DNA of 64,000 bases from contig NZ_JAJUXH010000001.1 of assembly GCF_021390245.1 (NCBI RefSeq), forward strand, positions 62,001-126,000, read 5' to 3'. The stretch comes from Dyadobacter sp. CY323 (GTDB lineage Bacteria > Bacteroidota > Bacteroidia > Cytophagales > Spirosomataceae). How positions within the stretch are numbered: the first letter of the stretch is position 1; every line of letters starts with the position of its first letter. Positions 37,613-44,962 of the stretch are shown piece by piece. Below the pieces are notes generated by a model. That model did not search any database, was not told the DNA's origin, and saw only the letters and a list, made by a program, of their open reading frames with translations. Position numbers and translations under genes: made by a program.

Positions 37613-38386
37613 ATGGCAGCATGAATCCGGTTTCGGCTTCACCTCCTCGTATTTATCATGATGACGCATCCAATCCATGATTGTACTCTCATTTCTGCCT
37701 TTGGGCATCATGTCCAGAAAGTTGTGGGCACCCAGCAAAATATCCCCGCCTCGCGCGTAGGTAGAGTATGTATGATAAATGGCACCGGATTCATCCTTGA
37801 AAAAAACGCTGCTGCCCGGTGATTCAGTCCCTGAATCGTGGATCGCATATTCGTAGTTGTAGTAAACTTCTTTCTTTTCAATCTGTTCTTCGGTAAATGA
37901 GACGTGATAGTCGTAATTGAATTCGCTTTCAAAAGAAGAAACCCATTCGAACTGCCAGCCCATTCTCTTCTTAAAAGGCAGGATCTGGGAAAGGGGCGCA
38001 CGTGACACGGCCACCAGAGATACATCGTGATGCGCCAGGTGCAGGTTCGGTCCATCCATATGATCTGCCATAAAAGAACAGCCCGGGCAACCTTCTTCCC
38101 AGTCCGGGCCGAACATAAAATGATAGATAAATAGCTGGCTGTTCTTTCCAAAGAGGTCACTGAGCGATTTCTTGCCTTCAATTGTGTCGAAAACGTAGTT
38201 TTTAGTCACCAATTCCCACGGCAGTTCACGTCTTTGCCGGTTCATTTCCTCGGACAATCGGGTAAGTTCTTTTTCTTTTTTCAAAAGTTCTTTCCGGGCG
38301 GCAATCCATTCTTCATTGCTTACCACCTGGTGCCCGGCTAATGTGTCGCTAAATCCTGATTCCAATGTTTCTCCCTGATTTTCCAT
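37610..38386 (-). CDS. DUF899 thioredoxin-fold protein
   Basis: A 258-residue DUF899 protein. Characteristic parts are EEWIAARKELLKKEKELTRLSEEMNRQRRELPWELVTKNY near the start, FGPDWEEGCPGCSFMADHMDG (CxxC at about residues 105-108) and the late GGDILLGAHNFLDMMPKGRNE. The family has a thioredoxin-like fold and is thought to be related to redox enzymes, but its reaction is not established. No signal peptide is visible. The gene is on the same strand as the HxlR gene upstream of it, with 211 bases between the two. Confidence 0.88.
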   Translation of the reverse strand: MENQGETLESGFSDTLAGHQVVSNEEWIAARKELLKKEKELTRLSEEMNRQRRELPWELVTKNYVFDTIEGKKSLSDLFGKNSQLFIYHFMFGPDWEEGCPGCSFMADHMDGPNLHLAHHDVSLVAVSRAPLSQILPFKKRMGWQFEWVSSFESEFNYDYHVSFTEEQIEKKEVYYNYEYAIHDSGTESPGSSVFFKDESGAIYHTYSTYARGGDILLGAHNFLDMMPKGRNESTIMDWMRHHDKYEEVKPKPDSCCH

Positions 38387-38577
38387 AGATCCCGGTGATT
38401 TAAATGATATAACAAATCTCTGATTTTATTTACAAAAAAGAAGGTGGGGATGCGGTCAAAATTGGGGGCATTTGAGACATTTTTTGTAAAAAGAATACCA
38501 TGCAGCGGATACTTTGGCACAGTTATTTTTCATTTTTGGCTCAAATACGTGTTATCAACAACAAAAAATAGATCGTT

Positions 38578-39177
38578 ATGAAAACCTTAAAATTGAATAT
38601 TTTCGCATTGGCCGTGTTCGGAGCAACTGCGGCATTTGCCCAAACGAGTACCCCGTCGAGTTCTTCTTCGGGCACTACAACTCCCGGAACGTCAACAACT
38701 CAGCCGACAACAGTACCAGGAAGTACTGTACAACCTTCAACTTTGCCGGGAGCAACTCAGCCAGGCAGCACCACCAGACAACCTGGTAACACCACTACTC
38801 CGAATACAACGCCAAGAAGCACTTCCGTGCCGCCGGGAACAGTACCAGATCGTACAACACAACCTTCATCAACAAGCACGGGCAGCACGACGCAACCATC
38901 CAGCACGGTGCCCCGCACAGGAACACAGTCAACGGTTCCCGGGACAACAGACAGAACGCAGCCGATACCGGGAAGTACTACTCAGCCAACGAATGTGCCG
39001 AACAGTACCAACCAGCCATCGACAACATATCCAAGTACTACGCAGCCTTCGTCCACCGTACCGGGAAGTACCACAACGCCAGGCAGCACAACAAGTCCGT
39101 CCACCACGACTCCGGGAAGTACATCAACTCCTTCCACGCTTCCGGGCGGCGGCACAGGTACTTCGGTCCCTAAATAA
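38578..39177 (+). CDS. Secreted Thr/Ser/Pro-rich low-complexity protein
   Basis: A 199-residue protein with a signal peptide (MKTLKLNIFALAVFGATAAFAQ). The rest consists almost wholly of Thr, Ser, Pro, Gly and Gln, in loose repeats such as PGSTTQPS and TTPGSTS. It has no folded-domain signature. The composition is that of a mucin-like or linker protein, and a substrate for O-glycosylation is possible, since Bacteroidota glycosylate Thr/Ser in D-(S/T)-hydrophobic motifs. That motif is not evident here. A strong terminator follows. Confidence 0.75.
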   Translation: MKTLKLNIFALAVFGATAAFAQTSTPSSSSSGTTTPGTSTTQPTTVPGSTVQPSTLPGATQPGSTTRQPGNTTTPNTTPRSTSVPPGTVPDRTTQPSSTSTGSTTQPSSTVPRTGTQSTVPGTTDRTQPIPGSTTQPTNVPNSTNQPSTTYPSTTQPSSTVPGSTTTPGSTTSPSTTTPGSTSTPSTLPGGGTGTSVPK

Positions 39178-39199
39178 TAATCTTGTATAGAATCAAGAA

Positions 39200-39227
39200 G
39201 CCTGTCGGATTTCCGGCAGGCTTTTTT
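39200..39227 (+). terminator. Intrinsic terminator
   Basis: GCCTGTCGG (39200-39208) pairs with CCGGCAGGC (39213-39221) with one G-T wobble and an ATTT loop, followed by six T. Confidence 0.93.
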
Positions 39228-39285
39228 GTGCCGATTGTCTGGCACAATTTTAAAACAGACGTTCACTCACAATTCAATCATCGTT

Positions 39286-39492
39286 ATGGCAAATATCACA
39301 AATCAGCACCCATCGGGTAAAGTGGAAGCGGGAAGTACATTAACAGTGTCGGGAGTGGAATCCGAGAATGAGGCGATACTTGCTGTCGAAAATTATTTGA
39401 GGGTAAACCAAAAAGAGGGGCTCGAATTAGCCATAAAAGATCAGACTGCGGACGGTGATTTCGAGATCAAACTGGAAAAGGCCGGCGCTTAA
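39286..39492 (+). CDS. Small protein of unknown function (68 aa)
   Basis: A 68-residue protein starting MANITNQHPSGK. I do not recognise a family; the last 40 residues (ESENEAILAVENYLRVNQKEGLELAIKDQ) suggest a helix followed by a beta strand. The ATG at 39286 is preferred over an upstream in-frame start that would overlap the terminator. It is followed by a short intergenic space before the M1 peptidase gene. Confidence 0.6.
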   Translation: MANITNQHPSGKVEAGSTLTVSGVESENEAILAVENYLRVNQKEGLELAIKDQTADGDFEIKLEKAGA

Positions 39493-39609
39493 TACGTCTG
39501 GAACTACTGTTGTCGCAGGTTCCGGGCACCTGGTTTTTTTTGCGGGGAATGGTTGCTGGTTTTTCTATAAATTGTGGTTAAGTTCGTACCGGACTATATC
39601 ACACTACTT

Positions 39610-41859
39610 ATGAAATCAACCTTGCTTCCATTCCTTTTTTTTCTCTCGATTCACACCGCTTTTTCACAGGAATCCAATGCGGTTTCGGAGAACCAGGAGA
39701 TCGTTAATATTGAAAGGAAAGGTTTTCAACGCCAGACCGAGTCGCTGCAAAAGTCTTTACGAACAAGTTCATCTAACAATTTCGATGTAAAATACTACCG
39801 CTGCGAATGGGAGGTGGATCCGGCAATTCGCGCGATAAAAGGAACGGTCACAACCCATTTTGTCACCACAGCCATATCCAATGACATTGTACTGGACCTC
39901 ACCAGTAGCCTCACCGTAAATTCGGTTAAGAAGGGCAATATTCCGCTCAGTTTCACGCGCGCCGGGAATTTGCTCACCATTACACTGCAATCTGCATTGG
40001 CGGCGGGAGTAAGTGATTCAGTCAGCGTTACCTATGAAGGCGTACCGCCCGCCGGTGGGTTTTTTGTAACCAGTACGCATGGTTCCGGTGTCACGGCGGC
40101 ACCTGTACTCTGGACATTGAGCGAACCATACGGAAGCCATTACTGGTGGCCGTGCAAGAATGGCATCGACGACAAAGCTGATTCCATTGACGTATACATT
40201 ACACATCCTGCTACTTATAAAGCCGTTTCTAATGGCGTGCAGGTCGGTACTGCTGCGCTGGCTGGAAAGACAGTTACGCACTGGAAACACCGGTATGCCA
40301 TTGCCAGTTATCTGGTCTGTATGGCGGTTTCTAATTATGTTACATTAAATGATTTGGTTGTTATCGGCCCGGACAATGTCGCCATGCAAACCTTTTGTTA
40401 CCCGGAAAATCAGGCAAGCTTTGCGACCGGTGCTCAAACCGCGATGGCAGGCCTCACGTTTTTCAGTAACCTGTTTGGTTCTTATCCATTCAAAAAAGAA
40501 AAGTACGGACACATCCAATTCGGATGGAGTGGGGGAATGGAGCATCAGACGGGTTCGTTTATGGTTAATACGAGTGAAATGCTCGTCGCGCATGAGCTTG
40601 CGCATCAATGGTTTGGGGATAAAATCACATGTGGAAATTGGGAGGATGTGTGGCTTAATGAAGGATTTGCATCGCATCTGGCCAATATGTACCTGGAAAA
40701 TAAGTATCCAGCAACGATTAAAACCCGCCGCACAACGGAGATAAATTCGATAACATCTTTACCGGGCGGATCGGTACGGGTGGATAATGTCAATGACGAA
40801 AACCGGATCTTTAGCAACCGGCTGAGTTATCTCAAAGGCTCGCATTTGTTGTATTTGCTCCGCTGGATCTTAGGGGATGCCGTGTTTTTTACCGCGGTCA
40901 ACAATTACCTGGCCGATCCTGCGCTCGCGTATGGTTTTGCTACTACCGACAAACTGAAAAATCATTTAGAGGCGAGCAGCGGCAAAAATCTTACTTATTT
41001 TTTCGATCAATGGTACACCGGTCAGGGGTTTCCTTCTTACCAGGTCGACTGGTTCCCGCAGGCTACGGGAGTGCAGGTAAAATTAAAGCAAACCACTTCG
41101 CATGCTTCGGTGGGTTTTTTCCAGCTTCCGGTCCCGCTGCTATTCCGGAATTCGGTAACGAACGAGGAAAAACTGGTGATCCTGAATAATACATTTAGCG
41201 GACAGACTTTTAATGAGAATCTGGGATTCGAGGCGAATGAATTGATTTTTGATCCGGATGTGTGGTTGATTACAAGAAATAATACGCTGACGAAATTGCC
41301 CGATCCGTTGCCGGTTACATTCAGCAATTTCAAAAGCATTTGTGCAGGCGGCGATGTCATGCTGGAATGGGAGACATCGGAGGAAAAAAATGCTGATTTT
41401 TTTGAGATACAAAAAAGCAGCGATGCGATTCGGTGGAACGGGATCGGGCGGATAGAGGCGGCGGGGAATTCACTGGAAAAAAAGACCTACTCCTTCCGGG
41501 ATATCGCGGCTGCGGCAGAGCATTATTATTACCGGGTTGCAGAAAAAGATTATGACGGTAAAATGCATTACACCCGGATTATATCTTCACAATGTCGGGC
41601 CGCATCTCGCATTGCCATTTTACTGGCACCCAATCCCGTTAAAAATAGGCTGATATTCAGGGTCGATAATCGCAATGGAGGTGCACAAGCTTCTGTTTTG
41701 CATATCAATGGAACCGCTGCAAATTCCCGGCTGACCGACTTTCCGGTTCATGACAACAATGATGTTGACGTGGGAAGTTTACCCGGTGGTCTGTATATTC
41801 TCAAACTCCGCTCAAACGACGGAAGTAATGATACTTCAGTCCGATTTCTGAAAGAGTAA
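39610..41859 (+). CDS. M1-family metallopeptidase with type IX secretion domain
   Basis: A 749-residue secreted aminopeptidase-like enzyme. It has a signal peptide (MKSTLLPFLFFLSIHTAFSQ) and the M1 zinc site His328-Glu329-LA-His332, with Glu351 in the following NEGFA. The GxMEN-like motif is GGMEHQTGSF. After the catalytic part (to about residue 560) come a region with two fibronectin-like strands and a C-terminal sorting domain (LLAPNPVKNRLIF...DVGSLPGGLYILKLRS) typical of type IX secretion substrates. M1 enzymes remove N-terminal residues from peptides. I chose the ATG at 39610; an upstream GTG is in frame but would weaken the signal peptide. Confidence 0.93.
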   Translation: MKSTLLPFLFFLSIHTAFSQESNAVSENQEIVNIERKGFQRQTESLQKSLRTSSSNNFDVKYYRCEWEVDPAIRAIKGTVTTHFVTTAISNDIVLDLTSSLTVNSVKKGNIPLSFTRAGNLLTITLQSALAAGVSDSVSVTYEGVPPAGGFFVTSTHGSGVTAAPVLWTLSEPYGSHYWWPCKNGIDDKADSIDVYITHPATYKAVSNGVQVGTAALAGKTVTHWKHRYAIASYLVCMAVSNYVTLNDLVVIGPDNVAMQTFCYPENQASFATGAQTAMAGLTFFSNLFGSYPFKKEKYGHIQFGWSGGMEHQTGSFMVNTSEMLVAHELAHQWFGDKITCGNWEDVWLNEGFASHLANMYLENKYPATIKTRRTTEINSITSLPGGSVRVDNVNDENRIFSNRLSYLKGSHLLYLLRWILGDAVFFTAVNNYLADPALAYGFATTDKLKNHLEASSGKNLTYFFDQWYTGQGFPSYQVDWFPQATGVQVKLKQTTSHASVGFFQLPVPLLFRNSVTNEEKLVILNNTFSGQTFNENLGFEANELIFDPDVWLITRNNTLTKLPDPLPVTFSNFKSICAGGDVMLEWETSEEKNADFFEIQKSSDAIRWNGIGRIEAAGNSLEKKTYSFRDIAAAAEHYYYRVAEKDYDGKMHYTRIISSQCRAASRIAILLAPNPVKNRLIFRVDNRNGGAQASVLHINGTAANSRLTDFPVHDNNDVDVGSLPGGLYILKLRSNDGSNDTSVRFLKE

Positions 41860-41958
41860 CAACTGCAAAATGTGGCGTTGTGGCTTGATTTTTATGTGGT
41901 TACGATCTGGTAATGCGATTTAAGACGCGTTTTTTCTAAATCAAACCAGATACCGATC

Positions 41959-42858
41959 ATGGGCAAGAGACTGAATATCACATTACTGATTATTTTTCTG
42001 AGCATTGTTGCTTTTGCGCAAAGTCACAAAGCTACATCGACGGCAAAGAAAAAGATCGTCTTCATTGCCGGGCCGGACAGCCATGGAAAAGGCGACCATG
42101 AGCACAAAGGCGGATGTACTTTATTAGCAAAAGCGTTGAATGACAGTGTTCCAGAGGCAAATGCAATCCTGATTGAAGGAGGCTGGCCAAAAGATATCAG
42201 TATCCTCAAAGACGCCGATGCGATCGTCATGTATGGCGATGGAGGCGACGGTCACATGGTCATGCCGCATTTGAATGAGGTTGACAAACTGATGGAAAAG
42301 GGTGTTGGGATGGTTGTTCTGCATTTTGCGCTGGAAGTACCGAAAGAAACCGCTGGTGTATATTTTAAGAAATGGATTGGCGGTTATTTTGAGATCAACT
42401 GGTCGGTAAACCCATCGTGGGAAGCTAGCTTCGCCAGTTTTCCCGATCATCCCATTTCGCGGGGCATCAAGCCGTTCAGCATCATGGACGAATGGTATTA
42501 CCATCTCCGGTTTGCCGACGATCGAAGCAAGATCACACCGATTTTACAGGCATTACCCGCTGACAAAACCTTAAACCGTCCCGAGGGCACACATTCCAGC
42601 AATCCCGCCGTGAGAGAATCGGTTTTAGTAAAAAAGGAAATGCAAACATTAGCCTGGACATTCGCCCGGCCAAATGGCGGACGCGGCTTTGGCTTTACAG
42701 GCGGTCATGTTCACAACAACTGGCGTAACGATAACGTCAGAAAACTGGTACTGAATGCGATCGCATGGTCTGCCAAGATTGAAATCCCCGAAAATGGCAT
42801 TCCCTCCGCCACCCCAGCACAGTCGGAAATGGACGCGCTGACGAAGCAGGTTAACTAA
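41959..42858 (+). CDS. Secreted ThuA domain-containing protein
   Basis: A 299-residue protein with a signal peptide (MGKRLNITLLIIFLSIVAFAQ). The ThuA (trehalose-utilisation) fold begins KKIVFIAGPDSHGKGDHEHKGGC and includes GYFEINWSVNPSW, HPISRGIKPFSIMDEWYYHLRF and GGRGFGFTGGHVHNNW, all typical of the glutamine-amidotransferase-like ThuA family of Bacteroidota. Its substrate is uncertain, though members often occur near sugar-acid and trehalose genes. Here it is alone, between the M1 peptidase and the toxin-antitoxin pair. Confidence 0.88.
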   Translation: MGKRLNITLLIIFLSIVAFAQSHKATSTAKKKIVFIAGPDSHGKGDHEHKGGCTLLAKALNDSVPEANAILIEGGWPKDISILKDADAIVMYGDGGDGHMVMPHLNEVDKLMEKGVGMVVLHFALEVPKETAGVYFKKWIGGYFEINWSVNPSWEASFASFPDHPISRGIKPFSIMDEWYYHLRFADDRSKITPILQALPADKTLNRPEGTHSSNPAVRESVLVKKEMQTLAWTFARPNGGRGFGFTGGHVHNNWRNDNVRKLVLNAIAWSAKIEIPENGIPSATPAQSEMDALTKQVN

Positions 42859-42933
42859 TGGTGCCGTTAAAAAAGTGGACGGGATTAAATTCGATGAAAG
42901 GGTTAACTTTGAGAAGTAAAAATTCGAGGTATC

Positions 42934-43143
42934 ATGAAAGCAGGAAAGATTGGCAAATCGGAATACGTGTTTAAAAGCATTTCGTTAACAAACAGGCCGA
43001 AAGTGATCACGCCGGTTAGTGCCCAACTTTTTTCAGGAAAGAACACCGCCAAAAAAAGGGAACTCGGAATGCTGAATCATAGCAAAGGTTACTACATGCG
43101 TGATGATTTTTCCGCTACGAACGAGGACGAGTTTCCATTATGA
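42934..43143 (+). CDS. Antitoxin of a PIN toxin-antitoxin pair
   Basis: A 69-residue protein. Its C-terminal part, KKRELGMLNHSKGYYMRDDFSATNEDEFPL, resembles the C-terminal toxin-binding region of DUF2281-type antitoxins (a short helix then acidic DDF and DEF), while the N-terminal 35 residues are not typical. It overlaps the PIN gene by 4 bases (ATGA), the usual arrangement for such pairs. Its likely role is to bind and silence the toxin and, with it, repress the operon. Confidence 0.7.
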   Translation: MKAGKIGKSEYVFKSISLTNRPKVITPVSAQLFSGKNTAKKRELGMLNHSKGYYMRDDFSATNEDEFPL

Positions 43144-43538
43144 CATATCTGCTAGACACACACATTTTTCTTTGGGCATTTTTTGAATCGAATAAACTCT
43201 CCGAATCAGTCTCTGAAATTCTCTCCAATACTGATCATACTATCCTAGTCAGTCCAATCTGTTTTTGGGAAATCGGGATTAAACTCGGAACTGGCAAAAT
43301 AAAATTAGGCTGTGTTGATCCTGATAGCCTACCCACTTTGTGTTCTGATTCCGGTTTCGACGTGAGGCCGCTATCCGGTGAAACCACGAGCACGTATTAC
43401 AAGCTGGATGCCAGTTACCACAAAGACCCATTTGACCGGATGCTGATCTGGGAAGCGTTGGTAAATGATTATATTCTTATCACAGATGATAGCAACATCA
43501 AGAAATACACTTCCGAAGGTCTCAAAGTAATCTGGTAA
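43140..43538 (+). CDS. PIN-domain ribonuclease toxin
   Basis: A 132-residue PIN domain. The conserved acidic residues are visible: Asp6 in YLLDTHIFLWAF, Glu42 in FWEIGIKL, Asp97 in HKDPFDRML and the late Asp in LITDDSNI. PIN toxins cleave RNA in a metal-dependent way. The HKDPFDRMLIWEAL motif places it in the VapC-like group found with DUF2281 antitoxins. The pair lies at the upstream edge of the putative sulfur island. Confidence 0.9.
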   Translation: MTYLLDTHIFLWAFFESNKLSESVSEILSNTDHTILVSPICFWEIGIKLGTGKIKLGCVDPDSLPTLCSDSGFDVRPLSGETTSTYYKLDASYHKDPFDRMLIWEALVNDYILITDDSNIKKYTSEGLKVIW

Positions 43539-43607
43539 CCTCCCCCAAAACGCATTTTTTGCCGCTGATTCCAAAAACTTCTTGCTATTTAATTTTCTTT
43601 AAATTTA

Positions 43608-43632
43608 CTTTGTCTATCAAACTAGTAGATTT
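43608..43632 (+). promoter_or_regulatory. Promoter/operator motif A of the sulfur island
   Basis: The sequence CTTTGTCTATC followed by a short AT-rich spacer and TAGTAGATTT matches the site at 61109-61133 in 22 of 25 positions. It contains a CTTTG like the -7 element of Bacteroidota promoters and an imperfect inverted pair (TCTA/TAGA) directly after it. Such a position suits a repressor that would block start. The flanking sequence is otherwise unrelated, so the match is unlikely to be chance. Confidence 0.55.
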
Positions 43633-43680
43633 CTCTTTTGTTACCACCAGCACGAGAGATTTGACATATCATTTTCACTG

Positions 43681-43788
43681 ATGAAATCGATGAATGTACA
43701 TTCTTCGCAATGGAAAGTTGCGCCCATGGTGGTATCCGATCCTGGCTTCCGGCAATCGCCCGGAAAGTGTTGTCGCCGATACTGCTAG
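43681..43788 (+). CDS. Possible cysteine-rich leader peptide (35 aa)
   Basis: ATG at 43681 to TAG at 43788 encodes 35 residues ending GKCCRRYC, with three Cys in the last six residues. The codons for SPGK lie in a hairpin: TTCCGG (43747-43752) with CCGGAA (43760-43765). An alternative pairing joins CCGGC (43749-43753) to GCCGG (43788-43792). The peptide lies between the shared operator motif and the binding-protein gene of the sulfur island. A ribosome slowed at the Cys codons by cysteine shortage would open the first hairpin, as in attenuation. A second short frame (43710-43817) overlaps, so which is real is not certain. Confidence 0.4.
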   Translation: MKSMNVHSSQWKVAPMVVSDPGFRQSPGKCCRRYC

Positions 43789-43906
43789 CCGGTCTCGCAG
43801 GGCTTAAAGTTTCCTGACGCTTATTTTCATTCCTATTACATATTGTAAAATCTGTCACAACGCAGTTCTAACGCGTTCGGCAGCATTACCTGTGAACATT
43901 ATAATC

Positions 43907-44836
43907 ATGAAAAAATTGAAATTTCTGATTTTTGCATTAGCGTTTTCATTGCTTTCTCACACCATTTTTGCTCAGGAAACGTCTGATAATAAGGTGATTA
44001 TTACAGGTGTTCGTTTTGCGTATCCTTTGGTGGAAAAATGGATCAGGGATTATACGGCAATAAACCCCAAGTCTCAGATCATCATCGAAACCCGCACCAT
44101 CACGGATCCTCAGAAATATGATCTGCTGATCGAGGCGTATGAGCAGGATAAAGAAGTGAAGGAAACACGGGAGTACATTTCAGTCGCACGTTACGCACTG
44201 CTGCCGATCGCCAATTCAAAATCTGCTTTTGCCAAAGAATATGGAGAAAAAGGCCTGACGGAAAAAACGTACAAGCAAATTTACTTCCACGACATTTATG
44301 CCGAAAAGGACAAAACGCTCCCTTCCGATTATACCATTTACACCAGATTACAAAAGGCAGGAGCGCCCGTCACTTTTGCAAAATACTTTGGCTACGAGCA
44401 ACAAAATATAAAAGGAAAGGCCATTGCAGGGGCTGATGAGCATTTGATCAAAGCATTACTGAAAGACGAAACGGGGATTAGCTACACGATACCCGGGCTC
44501 GCATTTGATCTTCAATCGAGAAAGGCAGTGGATGGAATCACCATCATCCCGGTCGATTTTGATGGAAATGGCCGCGTCTCCAAAGAAGAAAAACTACTTG
44601 ACAATTTGGATCAGGTACTGACGGGTCTCGAAGCTGACAAGATTAAAAACGTACCGGTTGAATACATTCATTTTTCAATCGGCAAGCATAATGCAAATCC
44701 CGAGGCTAAGAAGTTTTTGCTTTGGGTTGCCGCAAATGCAGAGAAAGATCTGCGCCAGTTTGGCTATCTGAAACCGGATCCGAAAAAACTGGAACACGAA
44801 AAGGCAAACCTTGAAAAGTTCGCTGCTATTAAATAA
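43907..44836 (+). CDS. Periplasmic phosphate/sulfate-type substrate-binding protein
   Basis: A 309-residue secreted protein (signal peptide MKKLKFLIFALAFSLLSHTIFAQ). It has the bilobal type-2 binding-protein look of PstS/ModA-like proteins (VIITGVRFAYPLVEKWIRDYTAINPKSQIII, ISVARYALLPIANSKSAFAKEYGEKGLTEKTYKQIYFHDIY). No ABC permease or ATPase is encoded nearby. An EF-hand-like loop (DFDGNGRVSKEE) is inserted near residue 221. It heads the sulfur island and precedes a SusC/SusD pair, so it may hand a sulfur ester or anion from the outer membrane to a transporter. I chose the ATG at 43907 over a GTG at 43892. Confidence 0.75.
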   Translation: MKKLKFLIFALAFSLLSHTIFAQETSDNKVIITGVRFAYPLVEKWIRDYTAINPKSQIIIETRTITDPQKYDLLIEAYEQDKEVKETREYISVARYALLPIANSKSAFAKEYGEKGLTEKTYKQIYFHDIYAEKDKTLPSDYTIYTRLQKAGAPVTFAKYFGYEQQNIKGKAIAGADEHLIKALLKDETGISYTIPGLAFDLQSRKAVDGITIIPVDFDGNGRVSKEEKLLDNLDQVLTGLEADKIKNVPVEYIHFSIGKHNANPEAKKFLLWVAANAEKDLRQFGYLKPDPKKLEHEKANLEKFAAIK

Positions 44837-44856
44837 GGTTCATCGTCGTATATCGC

Positions 44857-44885
44857 ATACCGTCAACATTGTTTGTTGGCGGTAT
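44857..44885 (+). terminator. Hairpin between the binding-protein and SusC genes
   Basis: ATACCGTCAACA (44857-44868) pairs over 12 bp with the sequence at 44874-44885 (one G-T wobble) around a TTGTT loop. It lies 20 bases after the stop and lacks a T tract. It may be an attenuating or mRNA-stabilising element rather than a full terminator. Confidence 0.55.
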
Positions 44886-44962
44886 CGAAATGCGTTTGCC
44901 AATTTTCCCTCATACCCTGTTCATTTAACTAGAATTCTAATTTTTTAACCCGCTTAAATTTG

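Noticed and set aside
38636..39190. Second long frame in the Thr/Ser-rich gene
   Set aside because: Arises from the repetitive codon pattern; only the other frame has a signal peptide at the start.
43710..43817. Second 35-codon plus-strand frame overlapping the cysteine-rich leader frame
   Set aside because: Hydrophobic C-terminus but no Cys pattern; kept only as an alternative because the two frames cannot both be the sensor.
43622..43858. Minus-strand 78-residue reading frame before the binding-protein gene
   Set aside because: No family resemblance, and it covers a region with leader-like structure and an operator motif on the plus strand.
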